DNA of 9,112 bases. It comes from CAWGCE01 sp964480915 (lineage in GTDB: Bacteria > Planctomycetota > Planctomycetia > Pirellulales > Pirellulaceae). The notes beneath the pieces were generated by a model, which was given only the letters and a program-made list of their open reading frames with translations, made no database searches and was not told the origin of the DNA. Both the position numbers and the translations under genes were made by a program. How positions within the stretch are numbered: position 1 is the stretch's first letter; each line of letters starts with the position of its first letter. Below are positions 1-5,997 of the stretch, in pieces. Location of the stretch: NCBI GenBank assembly GCA_964480915.1, contig CAYZRS010000114.1:1-9112 (forward strand). Reading direction: 5' to 3'.

Positions 1-129
1 TGATAATCTGTGGCTGTTGTCTTAGAGCGGTTCTGGTGGCTGGCCGGGTTGGGGCTTTGGCGATGCGTGAATATTGTTCTTTACGGGTGATGCTGGACGA
101 ACCTCGATTGTTTCGGCAAACTGAGTGAT

Positions 130-161
130 CGAGTCTGCTCGCCACCGAGTCTGCGCGCCAC
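130..161. repeat. 16-bp tandem duplication upstream of the GxxExxY gene
   Basis: Two adjacent 16-bp units, CGAGTCTGCTCGCCAC (130-145) and CGAGTCTGCGCGCCAC (146-161), differ at one base. They end a few bases before the GTG at 166 and 14 bases before the ATG at 175, so they lie where a leader or ribosome-binding region would be. No strong Shine-Dalgarno is visible between the repeat and the start codon. The role is unknown. It may simply be a slippage duplication. Confidence 0.8.
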
Positions 162-174
162 TGAAGTGAACGTC

Positions 175-537
175 ATGCTCCACAAAGAAATTACCGAGAA
201 GATCATCGGAGCGGCGTTTGAGGTTTACAACCAACTTGGCTACGGTTTTCTTGAGAAAGTCTATAAGAATGCGATGCAAGTGGAGCTTGTTCAACGAGGT
301 TGCGATTGTCAGACGGAGCATCGAATTGAGGTCAGGTATAAGGGAGCAATCGTTGGAGATTACTTCGCCGACCTGTTCGTTGACGATACTGTCATCGTCG
401 AACTCAAGGTAGCGAAGAATTACAACGCTGCCGATGAGGCTCAGTTACTAAACGAGCTAAAAGCCACAGGCACAAAAGTTGGATTGCTCATCAATTTCGG
501 AAAAGAAAAAGTTGAATTCAAACGAATGATCTACTGA
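175..537 (+). CDS. GxxExxY protein (PDDEXK_3-type, nuclease-fold family)
   Basis: A small 120-residue protein of the GxxExxY family, whose members are predicted to have a PD-(D/E)xK nuclease-like fold. Their biochemical role is not established. The name-giving motif is visible as G24-F-L-E27-K-V-Y30, after a typical N-terminus (MLHKEITEKIIGAAFEVYN). The core acidic/lysine signature is A-D66 followed by V-E76-L-K78, which matches the D...ExK arrangement of the fold. The length is normal for the family, so the gene looks intact. I prefer the ATG at 175 because family members commonly begin MLH-E; a GTG at 166 would add three residues. There is no signal peptide, so it is expected to be cytoplasmic. 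Genes of this family are often found as isolated cassettes in environmental bacteria. Here the gene is bracketed by similar short repeat sequences (5-15 and 545-574). It has no obvious functional link to its neighbours. Confidence 0.88.
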   Translation: MLHKEITEKIIGAAFEVYNQLGYGFLEKVYKNAMQVELVQRGCDCQTEHRIEVRYKGAIVGDYFADLFVDDTVIVELKVAKNYNAADEAQLLNELKATGTKVGLLINFGKEKVEFKRMIY

Positions 538-544
538 ACAACAG

Positions 545-574
545 TCCGTGAAAATCCGTGAAAATCGGTGGCTA
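545..574. repeat. Decamer tandem repeat downstream of the GxxExxY gene
   Basis: TCCGTGAAAA occurs twice in tandem (545-554, 555-564), followed by a diverged third unit, TCGGTGGCTA (565-574). The stretch AATCGGTGGCT at 563-573 closely matches AATCTGTGGCT at 5-15, on the other side of the GxxExxY gene and in the same orientation. The gene is therefore bracketed by similar sequences. I know such (A)ATCCGTG-type strings as frequent companions of GxxExxY genes, but only from general familiarity. Confidence 0.7.
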
Positions 575-671
575 AGAATCGCTCTGACTTTTAAATCGAC
601 TCGATCGCATAACTCGGACAACTGCTCAGTAAGATCTATCTCCAAGCTGGCTGGAAAATACAAGGCTCACT

Positions 672-1856
672 ATGAAACGAATTTTTTCGCTATTCGCATT
701 GGCTGCGCTGTGCTGTTCGATTGCAACTGCACAGCCTCCGCAGGGGGGTCAGCAAAGAGGTCAACGGCGAGGCGGCGGTTCGCGGCCTGGGACGCTGGGT
801 TCCGACACGTTGGAACGGGCTGGTCTTAAACTTGGTCAGCCGCTGCCCGATCTTACGATCTTTGACGAAGCGGGTGATAAGTTTCGATTGGCCGATGTCA
901 AAGGTAAGCACACCGTGATTGTCTTTGGCTGCCTGACCTGACCGCCTTTTGTTCGTAACGCTTCCAGTTTGGAAGCAACGTATCGCGACTACAAAGGCAA
1001 CGGCGTCGAGTTCTATTTCGTTTACAAGGCGCTCGCGCATCCGCAAGGCAATGGTTACGTGCGGCCATCGACGATCGAAGAGCGGCTGCTGCATGTCAAA
1101 GCGGCCAAGAAAGCGCTGGGCACGACGATCCCTTGGCTGGCCGATTCGATGGAGAACGAATTCAAACATGCGATGGGTAATCGGAATAACTCGGAGTTCG
1201 TGATCGGCCCGGAAGGGAAGATCGTCCGGATGCGAGACTGGAGTAACGCCGCGGCGCTGCGGAAGGATCTGACCGAGTTGGTCGGCCCGGTCGAAAATCC
1301 GACCGATCCGCGCGACCTGGACATGGTGACTCGTTTCGAAAAAACAGAAGTGGCTCGCGGGGTCGTCGAACGGGTTCGTCCAGAAGGTCGGATGACGGCC
1401 TATCAGGTGAAGACGACTCAGCCGCTAGGCAACCCGGCTTACGTCAAGCTGCGCGCGGAGGGTGACGGAGCAGGCAAGCTGTACCTTGGTTTCTTTGTCG
1501 ATCCTATTCACAAGGTGCATTGGAATAATCAAGCGGGGCCTGTCCAGGTCGATGTCAACGGCAAGAAACACGAAGGTCCCAAAGTTGCCGAGAAAGCGGA
1601 TGCCGATCCGCGCGAGTTTCTCATCGATATCGATGATGGCCCAGTGAACGTCACGTTGACCTACGTCGCTTGCGATGACAAAGAAACCTGGTGCAAAAGT
1701 CTCACTCAGGAATTCGTGGTGACTCAGGAGAGCGATCCTGACGCGGGACGAGTGATGGGACAGCGGGGCCGCGGTGGCCGGGCGGGCGGAAGAAGACCTG
1801 GAGGTGGCAGGCCTGGCGGAAATCGGCCAGGAGGCCAGCGTAGACCGGGTGGCTGA
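672..1856 (+). CDS. Exported deiodinase-like selenoprotein with CxxU site, fused to a DsbD-alpha-like domain
   Basis: Predicted 394-residue thiol/selenol redox protein read through one in-frame UGA (939-941, residue 90). Start ATG 672 has AAGG at 662-665. Residues 1-20 form a Sec signal peptide (cleavage near ATA|Q); 21-40 is Gln/Gly/Arg-rich. Residues about 52-205 form a thioredoxin fold: GLKLGQPLPDLTIFDEAGD, then VFG-C87-L-T-U90-P-P-F, which matches SCTUPPF of iodothyronine deiodinases, with H123 in ALAHP about where deiodinases have EAHP. The alignment continues through EERLLHVKAA, PWLADSMENEF and EFVIGPEGKI, so the same family resumes in the same frame after the UGA. Residues about 225-350 resemble the DsbD N-terminal (alpha) domain, ending in TYVAC334-DDKETW-C341, where DsbD has its redox Cys pair. 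The tail (363-394) is Arg/Gly/Pro-rich. Likely periplasmic or surface-located; the substrate is unknown, and deiodination is not implied. Alternatives: a nonsense mutation of a Cys-type homologue, or a sequencing error. A bSECIS-like hairpin follows at 954-980. Sec-pathway genes are not in this window. Confidence 0.85.
939..941 (+). other. In-frame UGA, predicted selenocysteine codon (Sec90)
   Basis: The codon series is TTT GGC TGC CTG ACC TGA CCG CCT TTT, giving F-G-C-L-T-[UGA]-P-P-F. It is the only stop in frame between 672 and the terminal TGA at 1854-1856. It coincides with the redox-active position of the deiodinase/redoxin fold and creates a CxxU motif with Cys87. The coding frame and family similarity continue on both sides without a shift. 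Confidence 0.85.
954..980 (+). promoter_or_regulatory. Candidate bacterial SECIS hairpin
   Basis: Immediately downstream of the UGA lies a perfect 6-bp stem, GCTTCC (960-965) with GGAAGC (971-976), closing a 5-nt loop AGTTT (966-970). Three further pairs, CGT (954-956) with ACG (978-980), extend it across a 3x1 internal loop. The apical loop begins 24 nt after the UGA and has G as its second base. As I recall the bSECIS consensus, it asks for a loop about 16-37 nt from the UGA and a G in its first two positions; this hairpin fits. It lies inside the coding sequence, as bacterial SECIS elements do. SelB binding is inferred. Confidence 0.68.
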
Positions 1857-1938
1857 CCGCAACAATCGTTGGCAAAGTGACCAAGCGGTGTCAGCCGCGT
1901 GTGCAACGACCGCAAGCAAGGGCCAATCATGCTGCGCC

Positions 1939-1959
1939 TATCTGCGTCATCTGCGGATA
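1939..1959. repeat. Short ATCTGCG direct repeat between the selenoprotein and hydrolase genes
   Basis: ATCTGCG occurs at 1940-1946 and again at 1949-1955 (period 9), followed by GATA. In style it resembles the AATC(G/T)GTGG strings around the GxxExxY gene, but the sequence is different. It lies in the 138-bp gap between the selenoprotein stop and the hydrolase start. No gene or obvious promoter is associated with it. Confidence 0.5.
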
Positions 1960-1994
1960 CAATATCCAGTCCCTCAAACAGCAGGAACAGGAAG

Positions 1995-3164
1995 ATGATT
2001 TCACGACGACTCAAAAGCCTGCTCATGATTGCCCTCTTGGCCGCACCCCTGCAGGCTTGCACGGCCTTTGTTGTTTATCGCAACGGATTAGCGCTGGCGG
2101 GCAACAACGAGGACTTCTGGGTCACCAAAACCAAGGTTTGGTATGTGCCGAAAGAAGGTAGCCAGCGAGGTGTGGCTGGTGAGCTGGGCCGAGTCTATTT
2201 CGGGTTCGACAACTTCTTTCCGCAAGGCGGCATGAATGAGGCCGGCCTCTTCTTCGACGGGTTTGCCACGTCGGAAAACAAACTCAAAAAATCGGACGGC
2301 AAACCGCGATTTGCGGGCAACATCAGCGATCACGTGATGGCCCACTGCAAGACGGTTGAGGAAGTCATCGCGGTATTTAAGAAATACGACCTGTCATTCC
2401 TGGAACATGCCATGCTGATGTTTGCTGATCGACATGGCGATTCGGTCATCATTGAAGGGGATGAGTTCTTGCGGATCGAAGGCGATCACCAGGTCGTTAC
2501 GAACTTCTACCAGTCGTTGACCTCGCCCGACAAAACCAGCTGCCCACGCTACCTGGCCGCTGTCGGGTCGTTGGGTCGAGGCGAGCCCGTTTCGATCGAC
2601 TCATGCCGAGACGTCTTGGCCACCACGCGGCAAGCCGGCGGTGCGCCGACGCAATACTCGAACGTTTACGACTTGAAAAAGGGACTCGTCTACCTCTACC
2701 ACTTCCACAATTTCGAGGAAGTGGTCTGCCTCAACCTTGAAGAGGAGCTTGCAAAAGGCGCGCACGAGACCGATTTGCCAACTCTGTTTTCCGCCAACGA
2801 AGAATTCACCGCCTTTCAGTCTAAGCGCGAGCAAGGCATGCGCCGCCAGACAGCGGCGCGGCGGGCCAAGAATATCGATTCCGATGCGATGAGCGAGTTG
2901 GCCGGAATCTACCTTTTTGATGTCGGAATGGCACAGAAAGTGATCGCCAAATTCTGGTTGGAAGATGATCGGTTCTATCTCTTTTCGGCAATGGACAATC
3001 AACGAGTACAGATCTACCCCGAAGCGCCCGATCTCTTTTTCCACATCGGCGATTATGGTAACCACAGCTACCGATTCACTCGCAACGACGACGGCCAGGT
3101 CACCGGCGTGACGATCAAAGTGCTCGGCCGCACCTATCAAGGTGCCAAGCAAGGCACCGAATAA
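1995..3164 (+). CDS. Exported linear amide C-N hydrolase (Ntn-hydrolase, choloylglycine hydrolase/AAT-like)
   Basis: A 389-residue protein of the N-terminal-nucleophile amidohydrolase superfamily, which cleaves linear amide C-N bonds (choloylglycine hydrolase, penicillin V acylase and acyltransferase relatives). The substrate cannot be read from sequence. Residues 1-21 form a basic plus hydrophobic signal sequence (MISRRLKSLLMIALLAAPLQA). The next residue, Cys22 in A|CTAFVVY, is the expected catalytic nucleophile. Other family marks are GNNEDF (about 36-41), GGMNEAGLFFDG (78-89), V-I-I-E-G-D, V-V-T-N-F-Y (about 167-172) and CPRY with Arg185. The last 90 or so residues (from MSELAGIYLFDVG) look like a small beta domain of the kind appended to serine or Ntn hydrolases. 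An upstream in-frame ATG (1899) would add 32 non-family residues ahead of the signal peptide; ATG 1995, with CAGGA at 1982-1986, is preferred. LQAC could also be read as a weak lipobox, but a lipidated Cys would block catalysis. It follows the selenoprotein gene by 138 bp in the same direction, so co-transcription is possible. Confidence 0.85.
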   Translation: MISRRLKSLLMIALLAAPLQACTAFVVYRNGLALAGNNEDFWVTKTKVWYVPKEGSQRGVAGELGRVYFGFDNFFPQGGMNEAGLFFDGFATSENKLKKSDGKPRFAGNISDHVMAHCKTVEEVIAVFKKYDLSFLEHAMLMFADRHGDSVIIEGDEFLRIEGDHQVVTNFYQSLTSPDKTSCPRYLAAVGSLGRGEPVSIDSCRDVLATTRQAGGAPTQYSNVYDLKKGLVYLYHFHNFEEVVCLNLEEELAKGAHETDLPTLFSANEEFTAFQSKREQGMRRQTAARRAKNIDSDAMSELAGIYLFDVGMAQKVIAKFWLEDDRFYLFSAMDNQRVQIYPEAPDLFFHIGDYGNHSYRFTRNDDGQVTGVTIKVLGRTYQGAKQGTE

Positions 3165-3497
3165 GGCAAGGCGGGTAAGTTCGTGCCGCACGCGAAAGCG
3201 GATTTGTTTTAGGACGTGACGCTTTGACGCAACGACGAGTCGCCTTCGAAATTCGACGCGATCTTGCTCGTCCGAGTCTAAGGACAGAGTCGGCGACGTG
3301 CCGCGCTAAGTCAGCTAGGAATTCTGGATGCGTCGCGAAGGTTTAGAAGCGTCGGCGTTTTCTTCGAAACGCACAGATTTGGCCAGCAGCTGCAGTGTGC
3401 AGGAATTGGAGCCGCTTGTTCGCCTTCCACTCGAGTTGCGGCTAGACTGGCAGCAGTGTTCGTCGTTGCAGTCGAGTGGTGGCCGGGGGCAATCGAG
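3165..3497. other. Intergenic region, no gene seen
   Basis: This 333-bp gap holds the weak terminator candidate (3186-3210) and an imperfect inverted repeat, CCGAGTCT (3272-3279) and AGAGTCGG (3286-3293), with one mismatch. It probably also carries the promoter of the downstream LEPR-XLL gene, but I see no convincing -35/-10 pair. Open frames through it encode no recognisable protein. Confidence 0.55.
3186..3210 (+). terminator. Possible weak intrinsic terminator after the hydrolase gene
   Basis: A small hairpin with a GAAA loop (CGC-GAAA-GCG, 3191-3200; alternatively CCGC 3186-3189 with GCGG 3198-3201) is followed by ATTTGTTTT at 3202-3210. It begins 22 bases after the hydrolase stop codon. 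The stem is short, so this is only a candidate. Confidence 0.3.
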
Positions 3498-5837
3498 ATG
3501 CGGAAGTCAGTACGTTCAAAGAAAAAGACTCGACGCCTTCGGCATGAGGCACTGGAGTCGCGGCGAATGTTGGCAACCTTTACGGTTACTAGTTCCGTTG
3601 ATCACGACCCAGGCAGTCTGCGCCGTGTCATGGCATTGGCCAATGCGAACCCCGGCACAGACACGATCGAGTTCGCCCCCGGCTTGGCGGATTCGATGCT
3701 CGATGGCGGGGGGATTACCGTGACAGATTCTGTCATCGTGCAAGGGCCGAACGTTCCCGGCGGACACTCTATTTCGGCCGACGGCGGGCCCGGCATTTTT
3801 TCCATCTTTGGCCCCGGTCCCGGCCCCGGCCCCGAGCTGCACGTGACGCTGCGTGACTTGACTTTGGAAGATTCGCTCGACGACCCGATCAACAGTTCAA
3901 GTTTGGGTCAGATCGATTCGGTCAACGCCGACCTGACTTTGGAGCGGGTGACGGTTCAAAATTCCATCGTCACGGGCCTGGAGACGGCTCGTCCTCGGGC
4001 GCTGCTCGCGACTGGACGCGACATCCAAATTTCGATCAAAGACTCGACCTTCATCGGCAATGGAGGTGGGGCTCAACTTGCCAATAGAAATTCCATTCAG
4101 ATCTATGCCGAAGGCGATTCCAGCATCGCCATCGAAGATTCGATCATCACCGGCAGTGTTGCCGGCACGTCAGGACTGCGAACCTACTTGACTGGCGAAT
4201 CCGAATTGACGATTTCTAACCTAGAGGTGACCGACAATTCTTACGGCGGAGCCTACATCTTTCTTCGCGACGAATCCTCGGCGACGATCTCCGGCAGCAC
4301 CTTTAGCGATAACAACGATGGCTATGAAGATGGCGCGGGACTCTCGGTGAACTCCGGCTACTTTGGCGAAGTTCGCATCAACGACTCGATCATCTCCGGC
4401 AACAACGCCGGAGGATTTAGATTTGTCGGCCGACGGGGTGCGAAGACGTATCTGGACCGGCTTCAGGTGTTGGACAACCGTCGTCTTAATTTCGGCTTTG
4501 CGGGAATGGACCTTAGGTTGGCCGACGATTCTGTCACGGAAATGAGCCGCATCGTCGTTGACGGGAACGAGGCAGATCAACGCGGTGGCGGCATTTCGAT
4601 GTTTGTCGTCGGCAATGCCAGTTTGGAATTGCATCAGGCGACGATCACAAACAATATGTTCGACGGCAAAGGAGCCCTCGACATTACGGCGTTCTCATCT
4701 GCGTCGATCGAGGTCTCCGATTCCGTGATCGCCGGTAATACTTCGCAAGGGTTGGATGGGGCCGGCGTTAGCGTTTCCCTAGCCGACTCAAGCTCGCTCG
4801 AGATCGTGAATTCGACGATTTCTGGCAACACGACACGCGGATTCGGTGGCGGCATCCACGTCTATCCTGGCGGCGGCACGCTCGACATTCACCATTCGAC
4901 CATTGCAAACAATACGGCAACTGTGGCTGGGGGTGGACTCCATTTCAGGTCCGGTCCAGGTACCGTCGCCAGCGTGACGAATTCGATCATCGCCAGCAAT
5001 GTGACCTTTACGATGCAGCAACCGGATATTAGCTCGGCCTACCTCAGTACTGCCAGCCACAACCTGATCGGCAACGGGAGCGGCGGCAACATCCTCAACC
5101 AAGTCTTGGGCAACATCGTTGGAACCGACGCAGTACCCGTTGATCCTGGGCTCGCTTCCCTTGCGGATAACGGCGGGCCGACGTTAACGCACGCCTTACT
5201 TTCCAGCAGCCCGGCGATCAATGCCGGCGATCCCAGCTTCGCCGCGCCACCGCAATTTGACCAGCGAGGCGAACCGTTCCGCCGAGTCGCCAACGCGCGC
5301 ATCGACATCGGCGCGTTCGAATCCCAAACACCCCTCACGTGTGATTTCGACGCCGATTACGATTGTGATGGAGCCGACATTGACGCCCTGCATTCGATCC
5401 TCGTCAACGGTCCGGCCGACGCGTTGGCGTTTGACTTGACCGGCGACGGCATCGTGACCATCGCCGATCGCGACGAGTGGTTGATTCTGGCCGGTGCTGA
5501 AAACCTAACGTCGGGAAATGCTTACCTGCTGGCCGATGCCAATTTGGATGGAGCGGTAGACGGTGAAGATTTCTTGGTCTGGAACGACAACAAATTTACG
5601 AACAACTTCCATTGGACCGACGGAGACTTCAACGCGGACGGCTTTGTCAACGGCCAGGATTTTGTCATTTGGAACGATCATAAATTCACCAGTGCCGATC
5701 GTCATTCGAGTCGCCCTGTGCACATCGCCAAACCGAACCGACCCAACCGAACAAACGAAAACAGAGACGAGCGTGTTCGCGAGAGGGCTCGCTGCGAAGC
5801 GCTTTTCGATACCGTCTTCGCGGCGGCCGAGCTGTGA
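3498..5837 (+). CDS. LEPR-XLL surface protein: parallel beta-helix, choice-of-anchor-Q-like segment and dockerin-like module
   Basis: A 779-residue predicted exoprotein. The start is taken as ATG 3498 because it gives the basic N-terminus (MRKSVRSKKKTRRLRHEA) that leads into the LEPR-XLL motif, LESRRMLA (19-26), typical of planctomycete exported proteins without a classical signal peptide. A GTG at 3456 would add 14 unlikely residues. FTVTSSVD...PGSLRRVMALANANPGTDTIEF is the usual opening of polymorphic-outer-membrane or parallel beta-helix proteins. A Gly-Pro run (3810-3833) follows, then many right-handed beta-helix turns (STFSDNNDG, DSIISGNNAGG, STISGNTTRGFGGG, STIANNTATVAGGG). Residues about 572-608 (SPAINAGDP...FDQRGEPFRR...RIDIGAFE) match the choice-of-anchor-Q pattern. 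Residues about 615-735 carry four Ca-loop-like Asp/Asn repeats: CDFDADYDCDG, DLTGDGIVT, DANLDGAVDGEDFLVWN and GDFNADGFVNGQDFVIWN. The protein ends in a charged linker and a short helical tail (ARCEALFDTVFAAAEL), with no PEP-CTERM. The likely role is adhesion or extracellular matrix; no catalytic site was identified. Confidence 0.88.
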   Translation: MRKSVRSKKKTRRLRHEALESRRMLATFTVTSSVDHDPGSLRRVMALANANPGTDTIEFAPGLADSMLDGGGITVTDSVIVQGPNVPGGHSISADGGPGIFSIFGPGPGPGPELHVTLRDLTLEDSLDDPINSSSLGQIDSVNADLTLERVTVQNSIVTGLETARPRALLATGRDIQISIKDSTFIGNGGGAQLANRNSIQIYAEGDSSIAIEDSIITGSVAGTSGLRTYLTGESELTISNLEVTDNSYGGAYIFLRDESSATISGSTFSDNNDGYEDGAGLSVNSGYFGEVRINDSIISGNNAGGFRFVGRRGAKTYLDRLQVLDNRRLNFGFAGMDLRLADDSVTEMSRIVVDGNEADQRGGGISMFVVGNASLELHQATITNNMFDGKGALDITAFSSASIEVSDSVIAGNTSQGLDGAGVSVSLADSSSLEIVNSTISGNTTRGFGGGIHVYPGGGTLDIHHSTIANNTATVAGGGLHFRSGPGTVASVTNSIIASNVTFTMQQPDISSAYLSTASHNLIGNGSGGNILNQVLGNIVGTDAVPVDPGLASLADNGGPTLTHALLSSSPAINAGDPSFAAPPQFDQRGEPFRRVANARIDIGAFESQTPLTCDFDADYDCDGADIDALHSILVNGPADALAFDLTGDGIVTIADRDEWLILAGAENLTSGNAYLLADANLDGAVDGEDFLVWNDNKFTNNFHWTDGDFNADGFVNGQDFVIWNDHKFTSADRHSSRPVHIAKPNRPNRTNENRDERVRERARCEALFDTVFAAAEL
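3810..3833 (+). repeat. In-frame GGYCCC hexamer repeat (Gly-Pro x4)
   Basis: Four tandem hexamers (GGCCCC, GGTCCC, GGCCCC, GGCCCC) encode Gly-Pro four times, between the N-terminal region and the beta-helix turns of the LEPR-XLL protein. Because the unit is two codons long, slippage would change linker length without breaking the frame. Confidence 0.9.
5340..5700 (+). other. Four-loop dockerin-like module of the beta-helix protein
   Basis: Four Asp/Asn-rich calcium-loop-like segments begin near 5340, 5433, 5535 and 5625 (residues about 615, 646, 680, 710). A classical type I dockerin has two loops, so this is the size of two dockerins. The middle stretch, AGAENL..GNAYL..DANLDGAV.GEDFLVWN, is nearly the same as in the next gene (7096-7455). 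Confidence 0.8.
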
Positions 5838-5938
5838 GCGGCAAACGCATGCTGGCGGCCCGTCCGTCATCCGCTCGACGAGCTCACATCGACGTCTGAT
5901 CTGTGGATTACGGAACAATCGTCAGCATCTTTTCTTTT

Positions 5939-5950
5939 CGGCGGCCGCCG
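5939..5950. other. 12-bp perfect palindrome upstream of the choice-of-anchor-B gene
   Basis: CGGCGGCCGCCG is perfectly self-complementary and lies 47 bp before the ATG at 5998, in the 160-bp gap between the two dockerin-bearing genes. It could be a regulator site or part of a terminator, but it has no T-tract and may be chance in GC-rich DNA. Confidence 0.4.
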
Positions 5951-5997
5951 TACCGGTTAAAATGTGGTTCTCTCGGACTCTACGACAAGGAAATTGA

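Noticed and set aside
939..941. Reading the UGA as a pseudogene-making stop
   Set aside because: The frame and family similarity continue for 304 more codons, no other lesion is present, the position is exactly that of Sec/Cys in the family, and a bSECIS-like hairpin follows. It cannot be fully excluded without the host's Sec machinery.
690..1169. 159-residue minus-strand open frame across the UGA region
   Set aside because: It is antisense to the selenoprotein, has no recognisable domain or start signal, and is explained by codon bias of the + strand gene.
1425..1919. 164-residue minus-strand open frame
   Set aside because: It is a shadow of the C-terminal half of the selenoprotein; the Ser/Arg/Pro-rich part simply mirrors the Gly/Arg-rich tail.
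2601..3191. 196-residue minus-strand open frame
   Set aside because: It lies opposite the hydrolase, whose + strand translation has clear Ntn-family motifs; the minus frame has none.
3272..3293. Imperfect inverted repeat CCGAGTCT/AGAGTCGG as a terminator
   Set aside because: It contains a mismatch, is not followed by a T-tract and lies 100 bp after the stop codon, so it is noted only as structure within the gap.
5563..5997. 144-residue + strand open frame spanning the gap before the choice-of-anchor-B gene
   Set aside because: It is Thr/Ser/Arg-rich in an alternate frame of the dockerin-encoding DNA, with no domain or ribosome-binding site.
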